Part shown: positions 45,875-53,221 of the stretch, piece by piece
Position numbering within the stretch: position 1 is the first letter of the stretch
Layout: every line of letters begins with the position of its first letter
NCBI GenBank assembly: GCA_016916535.1
Contig: CP070276.1
Span: 124,001 to 188,000 of the forward strand
DNA from: Dysgonomonadaceae bacterium zrk40
Lineage (GTDB): Bacteria; Bacteroidota; Bacteroidia; Bacteroidales; Dysgonomonadaceae
DNA: 64,000 nucleotides
Direction: 5' to 3'
Notes under the pieces: generated by a model
The model's input: the letters and a program-made list of their open reading frames with translations, nothing else
What the model was told of the DNA's origin: nothing
Databases searched by the model: none
Translations under genes and position numbers: made by a program

Positions 45875-46908
45875 ACGTGAGTTCGGGATAAGAAAAGCAT
45901 AAAAAAAGTTGTGATATAGGGAGATTATTTGTATATTTATAGCTGATAATCAAACAAATAACAAACATCAGCCCTATGATCACAACAGACAAAGTTATTG
46001 AAATATTTTGTATTGCCGACGATTTTTGTGCAGAATATGAGAATGAAATTCAGAATCATCAACTTCAAGCCGGGGGTACAACTAAAAGGAGAAACAGGAA
46101 AACGCAAATGTCCCAGAGCGAGATTATTGCCGTGATGGTCTGTTTCCACTGCGGAACCTTCCATAATTTCAAGAATTATTACCTGTTTTATATTTGCAAA
46201 CACATGAAGAGCTATTTTCCAAATGCCGTTTCCTACAACCGTTTTGTCGAGTTGCAACCCAGGGTGATTGTACCTTTCATGCTCTTGCTCAAACTCTTTG
46301 GATTTGGTGAATGCACAGGCATTACATATGTGGATAGCACTCCCATTAAAGTATGTCATAACAAGCGTATACACTCGAATAAAGTATTCAGGGATCTGGC
46401 ACAAAGAGGGAAAAGTACGATGGGCTGGTTTTTTGGATTCAAGCTTCATCTGGTCTGTAACGAAAAGGGTGAATTGCTGAATTTCTCTCTCACAAAAGGC
46501 AATGTCGACGATAGAAACCCTGACGTAATCAATGTTCTTACCAAAGATCTTTTCGGTAAACTATATGCAGACAAGGGTTACATCAGCACAAAGCTCTTCG
46601 AGATGCTGTTTGACCAGGGTGTTCATTTAGTGACCGGTATACGCTCAAATATGAAAAATTCCCTGATGTCATTCCGCGACAAGATTCTCTTACGCAAAAG
46701 ATCTGTAATTGAGTCCATCAATGATGAACTGAAGAATATCTGCCAGATAGAACATTCAAGGCATCGTTCCACACATAATTTCATCATGAACATAATTGCT
46801 GCATTGGTGGCATATTGTTTCTTTCCCAAAAAGCCTTCAATCAAATTTGAAGTGGAAAAGTCAAGTCAATTAACCATTTGGGGATAATATGTTATCCCGA
46901 ACTCACGT
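45875..46908 (+). mobile_element. IS982-family insertion sequence, complete, 1034 bp
   Basis: Perfect 17-bp terminal inverted repeats (ACGTGAGTTCGGGATAA at 45875-45891 and its complement at 46892-46908) enclose one transposase gene. The 5-bp duplication TCTTA at both sides shows a simple, intact transposition event, and its identity suggests it is recent. The element lies between prmA and its probable native promoter region (46940-46947). Confidence 0.95.
45976..46887 (+). CDS. IS982-family transposase
   Basis: This 303-residue DDE transposase has an N-terminal region with SQSEIIAVMVCFHCGTFHNF and FPNAVSYNRFVELQPRVIVP, and the catalytic triad at D120 (GITYVDSTPIKVCHNKR), D199 (GKLYADKGYISTKLFEMLF) and E246 (RKRSVIESINDELKNICQIE). 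GWFFGFKLHLVCNEKGELL is the family block between the two Asp residues. Length and motifs are complete, so it is probably active. Transcription runs opposite to prmA. Confidence 0.95.
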   Translation: MITTDKVIEIFCIADDFCAEYENEIQNHQLQAGGTTKRRNRKTQMSQSEIIAVMVCFHCGTFHNFKNYYLFYICKHMKSYFPNAVSYNRFVELQPRVIVPFMLLLKLFGFGECTGITYVDSTPIKVCHNKRIHSNKVFRDLAQRGKSTMGWFFGFKLHLVCNEKGELLNFSLTKGNVDDRNPDVINVLTKDLFGKLYADKGYISTKLFEMLFDQGVHLVTGIRSNMKNSLMSFRDKILLRKRSVIESINDELKNICQIEHSRHRSTHNFIMNIIAALVAYCFFPKKPSIKFEVEKSSQLTIWG

Positions 46909-46913
46909 TCTTA
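46909..46913. repeat. Target-site duplication of the IS, right copy
   Basis: TCTTA, identical to 45870-45874. The next base differs from the left flank, so the duplication is exactly 5 bp. Confidence 0.9.
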
Positions 46914-46939
46914 GTCTCTTTCGGGCTTAATTTCTCCCA

Positions 46940-46947
46940 CAAATGTA
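46940..46947 (-). promoter_or_regulatory. Probable native -7 box of prmA, displaced by the IS
   Basis: TACATTTG on the minus strand lies 26 bp beyond the right target duplication. Without the IS it would sit about 69 bp upstream of the prmA start codon counted from the box edge minus the IS length, i.e. roughly 26-35 nt of leader plus box; the element now separates them by 1.03 kb. Confidence 0.5.
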
Positions 46948-47169
46948 CGACAATCTTTTTGATACCGGAAAATGTAAAAAAAATCTATTTGCCATTCTCA
47001 TATGTTTATTAGTGTTACAAAAGATGTGAAATTTGAGAGGAAGCTATCCGCAAGCTTCATTTTTTGTTTACTTTTACCCACCAAATGAGCCGCACACATT
47101 GGCCGGAGCAGTGGTTTTGCTTCCGTTAAGCCTGTCGGCCCACTGAGAACATTCATTAGAAGATCACCT

Positions 47170-48252
47170 ATGTATAAGATTATCATACTGCTTGCATTTT
47201 TCTCCATCACCTTGCCCAATCTGCTGCATGGGCAACAATCCAAGGCGCAGCAACTGGTTGAAGAAGGAGTGGCACTCCATGACCAGGGTGAATATGAAGA
47301 GGCGATGGCCAAATATCGTGAAGCGTTGGCATTCGATCCCGGACTGATACAGGCTGTTTATGAAATGTCACTCACCTCTCTCGAGCTGAAAGACTATGCG
47401 GGAGCAGAGAAGTACAGCAGTGAAGTGATTGCATCCGATGAGAAAAAGCTGGCCATCGGCGCCTATGCCGTCAAGAATGAAGTCCTCCTGGAAACCGATC
47501 GTGCCGATGAAGCCATCGCCTTCCTGCAGGAGGGTCTGGAGAAGTATGGCGACGATTACCTGCTCCACTTCAACCTGGCGCTCAACTATTACAAGCAGGG
47601 TGAGAGCGGGAAGGCGCTGACACATGTCAGAAGGGCTATAGACGTTGACAAGAGCCACAGCGGAGCGTTTCTACTCAATGCCTATCTGCTGAACGACCAT
47701 GGCCTCTGGGTGCAGAGCATCCTCTCATTCCAGATGTTTCTACTCCTGGAACCCGACAGCGACCGTTCAAAGAACGCCTTCGAGGAGCTGTTGCAGACCA
47801 TGTCCATCAGGAAGAGCGAGGAACCTGTAGAACGCTCCTTCATACAGCAACAGATGATGCGCAACAAAACCGTACAGAGCAATAAGAGTGAAGAGACACC
47901 GCCGCTCACACCCGAGGAGAACCTCGACCGCAGCCTTGTATACGGTGCCATCACTGCAACCATCGACTCACTGCAGGCGGGTGACAACGAAGCCGATCCA
48001 TTCCTGTTGTTCACAACCGTGAACCGCTCCATCATGAAGGTCCTCGAGGCGGAGAGCATCGGCCACAAAGAGGGGGTCTTGTGGACCTACTACATCCCTT
48101 TTTTCACCCATATAGAGCAATCTGACTTTTTCGAAACCTACTGCCGTTACATCAGCGTCTCCTACTACCCCGAATCATTGCAATGGTGGCAGGAGAACGA
48201 AGAGGCCGCGGGAAATTTTGTACGATGGTTTGAAAATGGTGATGCAAGCTGA
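47170..48252 (+). CDS. Secreted tetratricopeptide-repeat protein
   Basis: This 360-residue protein has a signal peptide ending NLLHGQ and TPR units from residue about 26 (QQLVEEGVALHDQGEYEEAM, AKYREALAFDPGLIQAVYEM) to about 190, followed by a polar linker and a C-terminal globular part with no recognised family (YVGAIT-like SLVYGAITATIDSLQAGDNE). It probably works in the periplasm as a protein-binding scaffold. It lies 45 bp before the ECF sigma gene on the same strand; the sigma gene has its own -7 box in that gap, so linkage is likely but not certain. It ends EENGDAS-like FENGDAS. Confidence 0.8.
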   Translation: MYKIIILLAFFSITLPNLLHGQQSKAQQLVEEGVALHDQGEYEEAMAKYREALAFDPGLIQAVYEMSLTSLELKDYAGAEKYSSEVIASDEKKLAIGAYAVKNEVLLETDRADEAIAFLQEGLEKYGDDYLLHFNLALNYYKQGESGKALTHVRRAIDVDKSHSGAFLLNAYLLNDHGLWVQSILSFQMFLLLEPDSDRSKNAFEELLQTMSIRKSEEPVERSFIQQQMMRNKTVQSNKSEETPPLTPEENLDRSLVYGAITATIDSLQAGDNEADPFLLFTTVNRSIMKVLEAESIGHKEGVLWTYYIPFFTHIEQSDFFETYCRYISVSYYPESLQWWQENEEAAGNFVRWFENGDAS

Positions 48253-48297
48253 GCGGGTAGCGAAAAATATCTTACCTTTGTCCTGAATGCCATACCT

Positions 48298-48849
48298 ATG
48301 GAAATGAACAACGAGGAAACCTTACTGGAAGCACTTCGGAATCCGCACACCATCAGACAGGGGTTTGCCGATCTGGTCGCCGCCTACAGCGAACGACTCT
48401 ACTGGCAGATACGAAAAATGGTGCTTTCGCACGACGATGCCAACGACATCCTCCAGGATGTGTTTGTGAAGGCATGGACAAACCTGGAGAACTTCCGCGG
48501 CGACGCCAAGCTTACCACCTGGCTCTATCGGATTGCCATCAACGAAAGCATCACCTTCCTGAACAAGAAACGAAGCCAGAACAACATCTCAATTGATGAG
48601 GATGACTCTTTCCTGATCAACGTGCTGGAAAGTGATGATTATTTCGACGGTGATGAGGCAGCGCTGCAGCTGCAGAAAGCGATCCTCACCCTGCCGGAAA
48701 AGCAGCGTCTTGTTTTTCAGATGAAATATTTCGATGAGATAAAATATGATGAGATGTCAGACATTCTCGGCACCTCCGTGGGGGCATTGAAAGCATCTTA
48801 TCACCATGCAGTTAAAAAAATTGAAAAGTTTTTAGGAGAAGAAGATTAA
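48298..48849 (+). CDS. ECF-type RNA polymerase sigma factor
   Basis: This 183-residue protein has region 2 (LVAAYSERLYWQIRKMVLSH, DDANDILQDVFVKAWTNLEN, TTWLYRIAINESITFLNKKR) and region 4 (ILTLPEKQRLVFQMKYFDEI, MSDILGTSVGALKASYHHAV), and lacks regions 1 and 3, as in ECF sigmas. It directs RNA polymerase to a small regulon, probably envelope stress. A -7 box TACCTTTG at 48273-48280 lies 17 bp before the start, suggesting housekeeping transcription. Two small membrane/secreted genes follow, one of them a candidate anti-sigma factor. Confidence 0.92.
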   Translation: MEMNNEETLLEALRNPHTIRQGFADLVAAYSERLYWQIRKMVLSHDDANDILQDVFVKAWTNLENFRGDAKLTTWLYRIAINESITFLNKKRSQNNISIDEDDSFLINVLESDDYFDGDEAALQLQKAILTLPEKQRLVFQMKYFDEIKYDEMSDILGTSVGALKASYHHAVKKIEKFLGEED

Positions 48850-48938
48850 ACCTTTTACAGGGCCATGCGTCTATTCAACAGTAGGCCCCAAAAAGGAACG
48901 GCATCGAAAGAGCATGAACATCAATATAGAAGTACCGT

Positions 48939-49331
48939 ATGAAATCTCATTTCAACAAATTAGAAGAAATAGATCGCAAACGAAATCCATTTAAAGTCCC
49001 AGACAACTATTTCGCCCGATTGAATGAAGAGATCATGAATCATCTCCCGGAAAAAGAGATCTTTCCACCGCGAACGGTTCCTCTTTGGGATAAGGTGAAA
49101 CCCTGGGTCTATATGGCAGCGATGTTTGTCGGTCTCTACATCACCATTCAGTTTCTCACACGGCAGGCTGACAATGACAATGTAGCATCCCGTCAGTCGG
49201 TGGTCCAGATTCAGGAAAGTTACTGGTCAACGGTGCAGGTCACCGAGGAGGAGTTCTACCAATATCTGGAGGAGCAGCTGGTGGAAGAGGGTTATTTTGA
49301 TTACATGTATGATCAATATTATCTCAATTGA
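48939..49331 (+). CDS. Membrane-anchored protein next to an ECF sigma gene, candidate anti-sigma factor
   Basis: This 130-residue protein has a polar N part of about 50 residues with KRNPFKVPDNYFARLNEEIM, a motif seen in many Bacteroidetes proteins encoded after ECF sigma genes. One membrane segment follows (WVYMAAMFVGLYITIQFLT, residues about 55-73), then an acidic C part outside (TEEEFYQYLEEQLVEEGYFD). This orientation suits a cytosolic sigma-binding N domain and a periplasmic sensor tail. No zinc ASD motif (HxxxCxxC) is present, so the assignment is by position and layout. Its stop overlaps an ATG of the next gene. Confidence 0.7.
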   Translation: MKSHFNKLEEIDRKRNPFKVPDNYFARLNEEIMNHLPEKEIFPPRTVPLWDKVKPWVYMAAMFVGLYITIQFLTRQADNDNVASRQSVVQIQESYWSTVQVTEEEFYQYLEEQLVEEGYFDYMYDQYYLN

Positions 49332-49357
49332 TGATACAACGCACATACCATAGAGTT

Positions 49358-49819
49358 ATGAAAAGAAATATCATATTGTTGATTTGTTTGATTCTGTTGC
49401 CACTGCAGGTGATGACCCTCACCGCACAGGAGAGGAAGATGAACATGGCAGATTACGAGAAACGAAAAAAAGAGTTTGTAGAGAAAGAGGCAGGGCTCAG
49501 CAAGGCGGAAGCTGTCAAATACTTCCCCCTCACCAACGAACTGACAAAAAAGAAGTTCGAACTGCATCGCAAACACAGGGAAAAGGTGCAACGCATCAAG
49601 GACAACAGCAACATCTCGGAGGCGGAGTACAGAAAATTACTGGATGACGATGTGGATTTGAAGATGAAAGAGGCAGCCCTGGAGAAGGAATATGCACCCA
49701 GATTTGAGAAGGTGCTCACCCCGGAGAAGCTCTACAGGGCACAGCAAGCCGAACGGCAGTTCATCCAGAAAGAGGTTACCAACTTCAGGAACAATAGTGA
49801 GAGAAGCCGTGGCAGATAA
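49358..49819 (+). CDS. Secreted Spy/CpxP-like helical protein
   Basis: Start at 49358 (MKRNIILLICLILLPLQVMT) gives a proper signal peptide ending TLTAQ; an earlier ATG at 49331 overlaps the preceding stop and adds nine residues. The 153-residue precursor is Lys/Glu-rich and mostly helical, with YFPLTNELTKKKFELHRKHR and EYAPRFEKVLTPEKLYRAQQ resembling the paired LTxxQ-type segments of periplasmic Spy/CpxP chaperones and metal-responsive sensors. It is the last gene of the ECF module and ends before a clear terminator. It may feed back on envelope stress; this is inference. Confidence 0.7.
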   Translation: MKRNIILLICLILLPLQVMTLTAQERKMNMADYEKRKKEFVEKEAGLSKAEAVKYFPLTNELTKKKFELHRKHREKVQRIKDNSNISEAEYRKLLDDDVDLKMKEAALEKEYAPRFEKVLTPEKLYRAQQAERQFIQKEVTNFRNNSERSRGR

Positions 49820-49898
49820 CGCCCCCATCCAGCAACCGTCACACTACAATACAAGCAACTGCGAGCCGTAAAAAGATGCAGCAGACAGTTCACAAAAT

Positions 49899-49926
49899 AA
49901 TACCGGTCTCAAGCCGGTATTTTTTT
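49899..49926 (+). terminator. Terminator of the ECF sigma module
   Basis: AATACCGG (49899-49906) and CCGGTATT (49914-49921) form an 8-pair stem with loop TCTCAAG, followed by a T run to 49926. Confidence 0.85.
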
Positions 49927-50072
49927 GTGTGGAGCATGATGCACCAATCAGTATATTTAATTGCTGTCATGCATCAAAAAAGTGCTAAATTTTAAGAGTA
50001 CACTACAAGATATATGTATAAATTAAGCCTACATTTGTGTCTGGTACGTATAAATGATAATAACATCATATT

Positions 50073-51668
50073 ATGAGTTTACTTAAATCTGGCAATTTAC
50101 TTTATCTTGTTCTAATACTATTTCTAGGATTAAACTCATGTGACGACACAGAAAAAGTAGTTCTGGAGCCGAAAATTGATTCTTTTACGTTGCAACCTGA
50201 ATTCAATAATAGTTTAGATAAAGTTGTAGTGGGAGAAAAATATGGCATTGAAATCAAGTTAGTTATTCCACACAATGTATCACTTAAAAACCTTGTTGTT
50301 TCCTTTCAATTTGTGGGTGTCAAGGTTGAGGTAAATAATGTAGAACAAATTAGCAATATAACATCAAACGATTTCAGTCAACCTGTCAAATATAAGGTTT
50401 ATGGAATTAATAGTGAACCACTGGAATACACGGTTACTGTTACGAATGAACGACTTCGACTGCCGCAAGTTTACGTAGATGTAGAAGATCATCAGGAGTA
50501 CAGGGATGATGAGAAGGGAACATATAAGAATATCACTCTGAGAGTCCTGGATGCTGATAACTATTATACCAGTATCACAGATTTCAATGCTGTAGGTGAA
50601 ATGAAGGGCAGAGGCAATTCAACCTGGTATGGTGTTCCAAAAAAACCTTTTAGAATAAAACTGGGAAAGAAAAGTTCTCTGCTGGGCATGAGTACCGATA
50701 AAAACTGGGCTCTTCTTGCAAATTATTACGACAAGACGCTATTGCGTAATCTAACCGCTTTCGAGATATCAAGGATTGCTGAAATGTCATGGACTCCAAA
50801 TTCCATAAGCGTTGATTACTATATGAATGGCACATACAGAGGAGTATATACCCTTACTGAACATGTAAGCGTGACAGACGAAAGATTGAATATGGAGTTG
50901 GTTTCGGAAGACGATAACTCCGGAGATGCATTAACCGGTGGATATTTCCTGGAACTTGATTTTCATTTCGACGAACCCTACAAATTTAAAACAGACAGGA
51001 AGGGGCTTCCCATCATGTTTAAAGATCCGGAAGAGCCAACAACAAATCAGTTCAATTATGTAAGGGACTTTTTTAATACTGCAGAAGAAGTTCTTTATTC
51101 AGAAAATTTTACTGATCCTGTTGAAGGCTATCGAAAATATATAGATGTACCCTCGTTTATAAACTATTATATCGTTCAGGAATTGGCGAAAAATGTGGAT
51201 GGCAATTTACGTGGCAGCTGCTATATGGCAATACGAAATAAGGGAAAAATAGAGTTCCCGCTTGTATGGGACTTCGATCTTGCTTTTGGAAATGCCGATT
51301 ATATTACCTGGGAACAGGGTGCTACTTCCAGTGAATGGGATGGATGGTTTATAAAAACCCAATCACCCTGGTTTGATCGTTTATTCCAGGATCCTCAATT
51401 TGTAGGTGAAGTTAAAAGTCGATGGAATGAGTTGAAACCTGAATTAGACAGGATTCCGGATTATATCAGTGCACATGCAGATCTATTGGATGATTCACAG
51501 GAAAAGAACTTCAGTCCCAAGCCAATTGGCGCTGGCTGGAGTATCACAGACAAACAATGGAATACAAGTAAAATCAGAGGTTCGTATGATAAAGAGGTGG
51601 AATATCTGATTTATTTTGTTGAAAAACGTCTGGAATGGTTGGATACAAATATAAACGCTCTTAAATAG
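50073..51668 (+). CDS. CotH-kinase-family lipoprotein
   Basis: This 531-residue protein has lipobox LGLNSC-D and an N-terminal beta-rich region (about 30-140) like the extra domain in Bacteroidetes CotH proteins. The atypical kinase follows: MKGRGNSTWYGVPKKPFRIK (residues about 176-195), LLANYYDKTLLRNLTAFEIS and FPLVWDFDLAFGNADYI, with the metal-binding DxD. CotH domains phosphorylate proteins or bind carbohydrate-rich surfaces. The gene is clearly more AT-rich than both neighbours, which suggests acquisition. A TACATTTG -7 box lies at 50030-50037. It abuts ssrA on the 3' side. Confidence 0.9.
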   Translation: MSLLKSGNLLYLVLILFLGLNSCDDTEKVVLEPKIDSFTLQPEFNNSLDKVVVGEKYGIEIKLVIPHNVSLKNLVVSFQFVGVKVEVNNVEQISNITSNDFSQPVKYKVYGINSEPLEYTVTVTNERLRLPQVYVDVEDHQEYRDDEKGTYKNITLRVLDADNYYTSITDFNAVGEMKGRGNSTWYGVPKKPFRIKLGKKSSLLGMSTDKNWALLANYYDKTLLRNLTAFEISRIAEMSWTPNSISVDYYMNGTYRGVYTLTEHVSVTDERLNMELVSEDDNSGDALTGGYFLELDFHFDEPYKFKTDRKGLPIMFKDPEEPTTNQFNYVRDFFNTAEEVLYSENFTDPVEGYRKYIDVPSFINYYIVQELAKNVDGNLRGSCYMAIRNKGKIEFPLVWDFDLAFGNADYITWEQGATSSEWDGWFIKTQSPWFDRLFQDPQFVGEVKSRWNELKPELDRIPDYISAHADLLDDSQEKNFSPKPIGAGWSITDKQWNTSKIRGSYDKEVEYLIYFVEKRLEWLDTNINALK

Positions 51669-51696
51669 TTGCAATTCATAATCACCGGGAGGCAAC

Positions 51697-51740
51697 AAAA
51701 AAACACACAGTCCACGCATCAATGTGCGTATAACTGTGTG
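51697..51740 (-). terminator. Terminator of ssrA
   Basis: CACACAGT (51704-51711) pairs with ACTGTGTG (51733-51740), with an inner stem ACGCA/TGCGT; minus-strand transcripts then reach seven T residues (51703-51697). Confidence 0.8.
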
Positions 51741-51747
51741 CAAGTTG

Positions 51748-52145
51748 TGGAGCTGGAGGGAGTCGAACCCTCGTCCAAACGAGGAAGCAATCTGCTTTCT
51801 ACATGCTTAGCTTCATTTGGGTTGTCGGGAAAGAGCGCGACTGAAGCCACCATACTCAATCCTTATCTTCTTAATTTTCAGAAGGGTGCCGAAGCCTCAC
51901 CCAACCTATCTCCGATTTACCTGCACCACCTGATCGGAACGCTTCGAAGCCACAGCTTCCGGGTGATGTCTTGTTCCGCCACCTGGTGGCAGAATTAAGC
52001 GTTAACCTACTATACTTCGGTTACGCAGCAAGAGCGTAATTGTTGTTGCCAGTTACTTGTTTGCCTGCCGGGATTAAAGTGCCGACCGACCGCGCACTGC
52101 ATGCTTACAAACCTCTTCTACCCGCTGTCAAAGCCAAACAGCCCC
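51748..52145 (-). ncRNA. ssrA: tmRNA (transfer-messenger RNA)
   Basis: The minus strand begins GGGGCTGTTTGGCTTTGACA and ends with a T arm GGTTCGACTCCCTCCAGCTCC, whose last bases pair with the 5' end to form the acceptor stem. CCA is not encoded. The tag reading frame is at 52050-52021: GGC AAC AAC AAT TAC GCT CTT GCT GCG TAA, giving tag GNNNYALAA after the charged alanine. The RNA rescues stalled ribosomes with SmpB. It has its own promoter and terminator. Confidence 0.95.
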
Positions 52146-52188
52146 GGTAGAACCTGAAACACAAAAGCGCCCAGGCGATTGTAAGACG

Positions 52189-52219
52189 CAAAGATACCCA
52201 AAAGGTTTAACAGCCACAA
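52189..52219 (-). promoter_or_regulatory. Promoter of ssrA
   Basis: TTG (52219-52217), a 20-bp spacer and TATCTTTG (52196-52189) on the minus strand. Mature tmRNA starts about 44 nt downstream, consistent with 5' processing. Confidence 0.7.
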
Positions 52220-52370
52220 CTTCTCCGCTCAATTTTTTGTTGCGACCTTGCTGAGGAGCGCTCAGCCCCTCCATTCTGTCATTTTTATGCAGAAATAGCA
52301 TCCCCAACCCGCAAATTTATCCTATTTTTGTAAAATAAATTACACATCGAAATCAACATCCGGAATCAAA

Positions 52371-53153
52371 ATGAACAAGATTGTTGGGAAAGAGTATTTC
52401 TCCGATAAGGTGGTGAAGTTTGAGGTAGAGGCACCGCTCATCGCCAGGAGCCGCCGTGCGGGACACTTCGTCATCGTACGCGTGGGCAAGAAAGGGGAAC
52501 GGGTCCCCTACACCATCGCCTCAGCCGACCCGCAGAAAGGAACCATCACACTGGTCATCCAACGAGTGGGCAAGTCGTCCGAAAAAGTGTGTCAGCTGGA
52601 GGTGGGTGACTATATCACCGACATGGTGGGACCGCTGGGCAAGGCCACCCACATTGAGCAATTCGGCACGGTGGTCTGTGCCGGTGGCGGTGTGGGTGTC
52701 GCCCCCATGCTGCCCATCATCGAAGCGATGAAAGCGGCGGGCAATAAGGTGATCTCCGTACTGGGCGCCCGCTCGAAAGATCTGATCATCCTTGAGGATC
52801 AGGTGCGTGCCCACTCCGACGAGGTGATCATCATGACCGACGACGGCTCCTACGGAGAGAAAGGGTTGATCACACAAGGCGTGGAGAAGGTGATCCAGCG
52901 CGAGAAGGTCGACCTCTGCGTCACCATCGGCCCGGCCATCATGATGAAGTTCGTCTCGCAGCTGACAAAGAAGTACGAGGTACCCACCATCGCTTCGCTC
53001 AACACCATCATGGTAGACGGCACCGGCATGTGTGGTGCCTGTCGTGTGACGGTGGGCGGCAAGACCAAATTCGTCTGCATTGACGGACCCGAGTTCGATG
53101 CGCACCAGGTCGATTTCGACGAGATGCTGATGCGCTTAAAAGCATATAACTAA
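52371..53153 (+). CDS. nfnA: NfnA-type FAD/NAD subunit (ferredoxin-NADP reductase-like)
   Basis: This 260-residue protein has the FNR fold: VPYTIASADPQKGTITLVIQ for FAD, GGGVGVAPMLPIIEAMKAAG for NAD(P), and the C-terminal GTGMCGACRVTVGGKTKFVC that binds a [2Fe-2S] centre. With the next gene it forms the NADH-dependent reduced ferredoxin:NADP oxidoreductase (Nfn), which bifurcates electrons, or a closely related sulfide-dehydrogenase pair; the pairing itself does not decide. A -7 box TATTTTTG lies at 52323-52330. The intergenic gap to the partner is 68 bp. It is a paralogue of pyrK but lacks a pyrD neighbour. Confidence 0.88.
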   Translation: MNKIVGKEYFSDKVVKFEVEAPLIARSRRAGHFVIVRVGKKGERVPYTIASADPQKGTITLVIQRVGKSSEKVCQLEVGDYITDMVGPLGKATHIEQFGTVVCAGGGVGVAPMLPIIEAMKAAGNKVISVLGARSKDLIILEDQVRAHSDEVIIMTDDGSYGEKGLITQGVEKVIQREKVDLCVTIGPAIMMKFVSQLTKKYEVPTIASLNTIMVDGTGMCGACRVTVGGKTKFVCIDGPEFDAHQVDFDEMLMRLKAYN

Positions 53154-53221
53154 CACATTACAACAGTTCTCCAAAGCCACACTTCAACAGCGGGGCGGCA
53201 GGAGAATGAGAGAGGAACAAT

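Noticed and set aside
49820-50072. Search for a repeat of the ssrA 3' end left of the CotH gene
   Set aside because: None seen; only the terminator and a -7 box are present.
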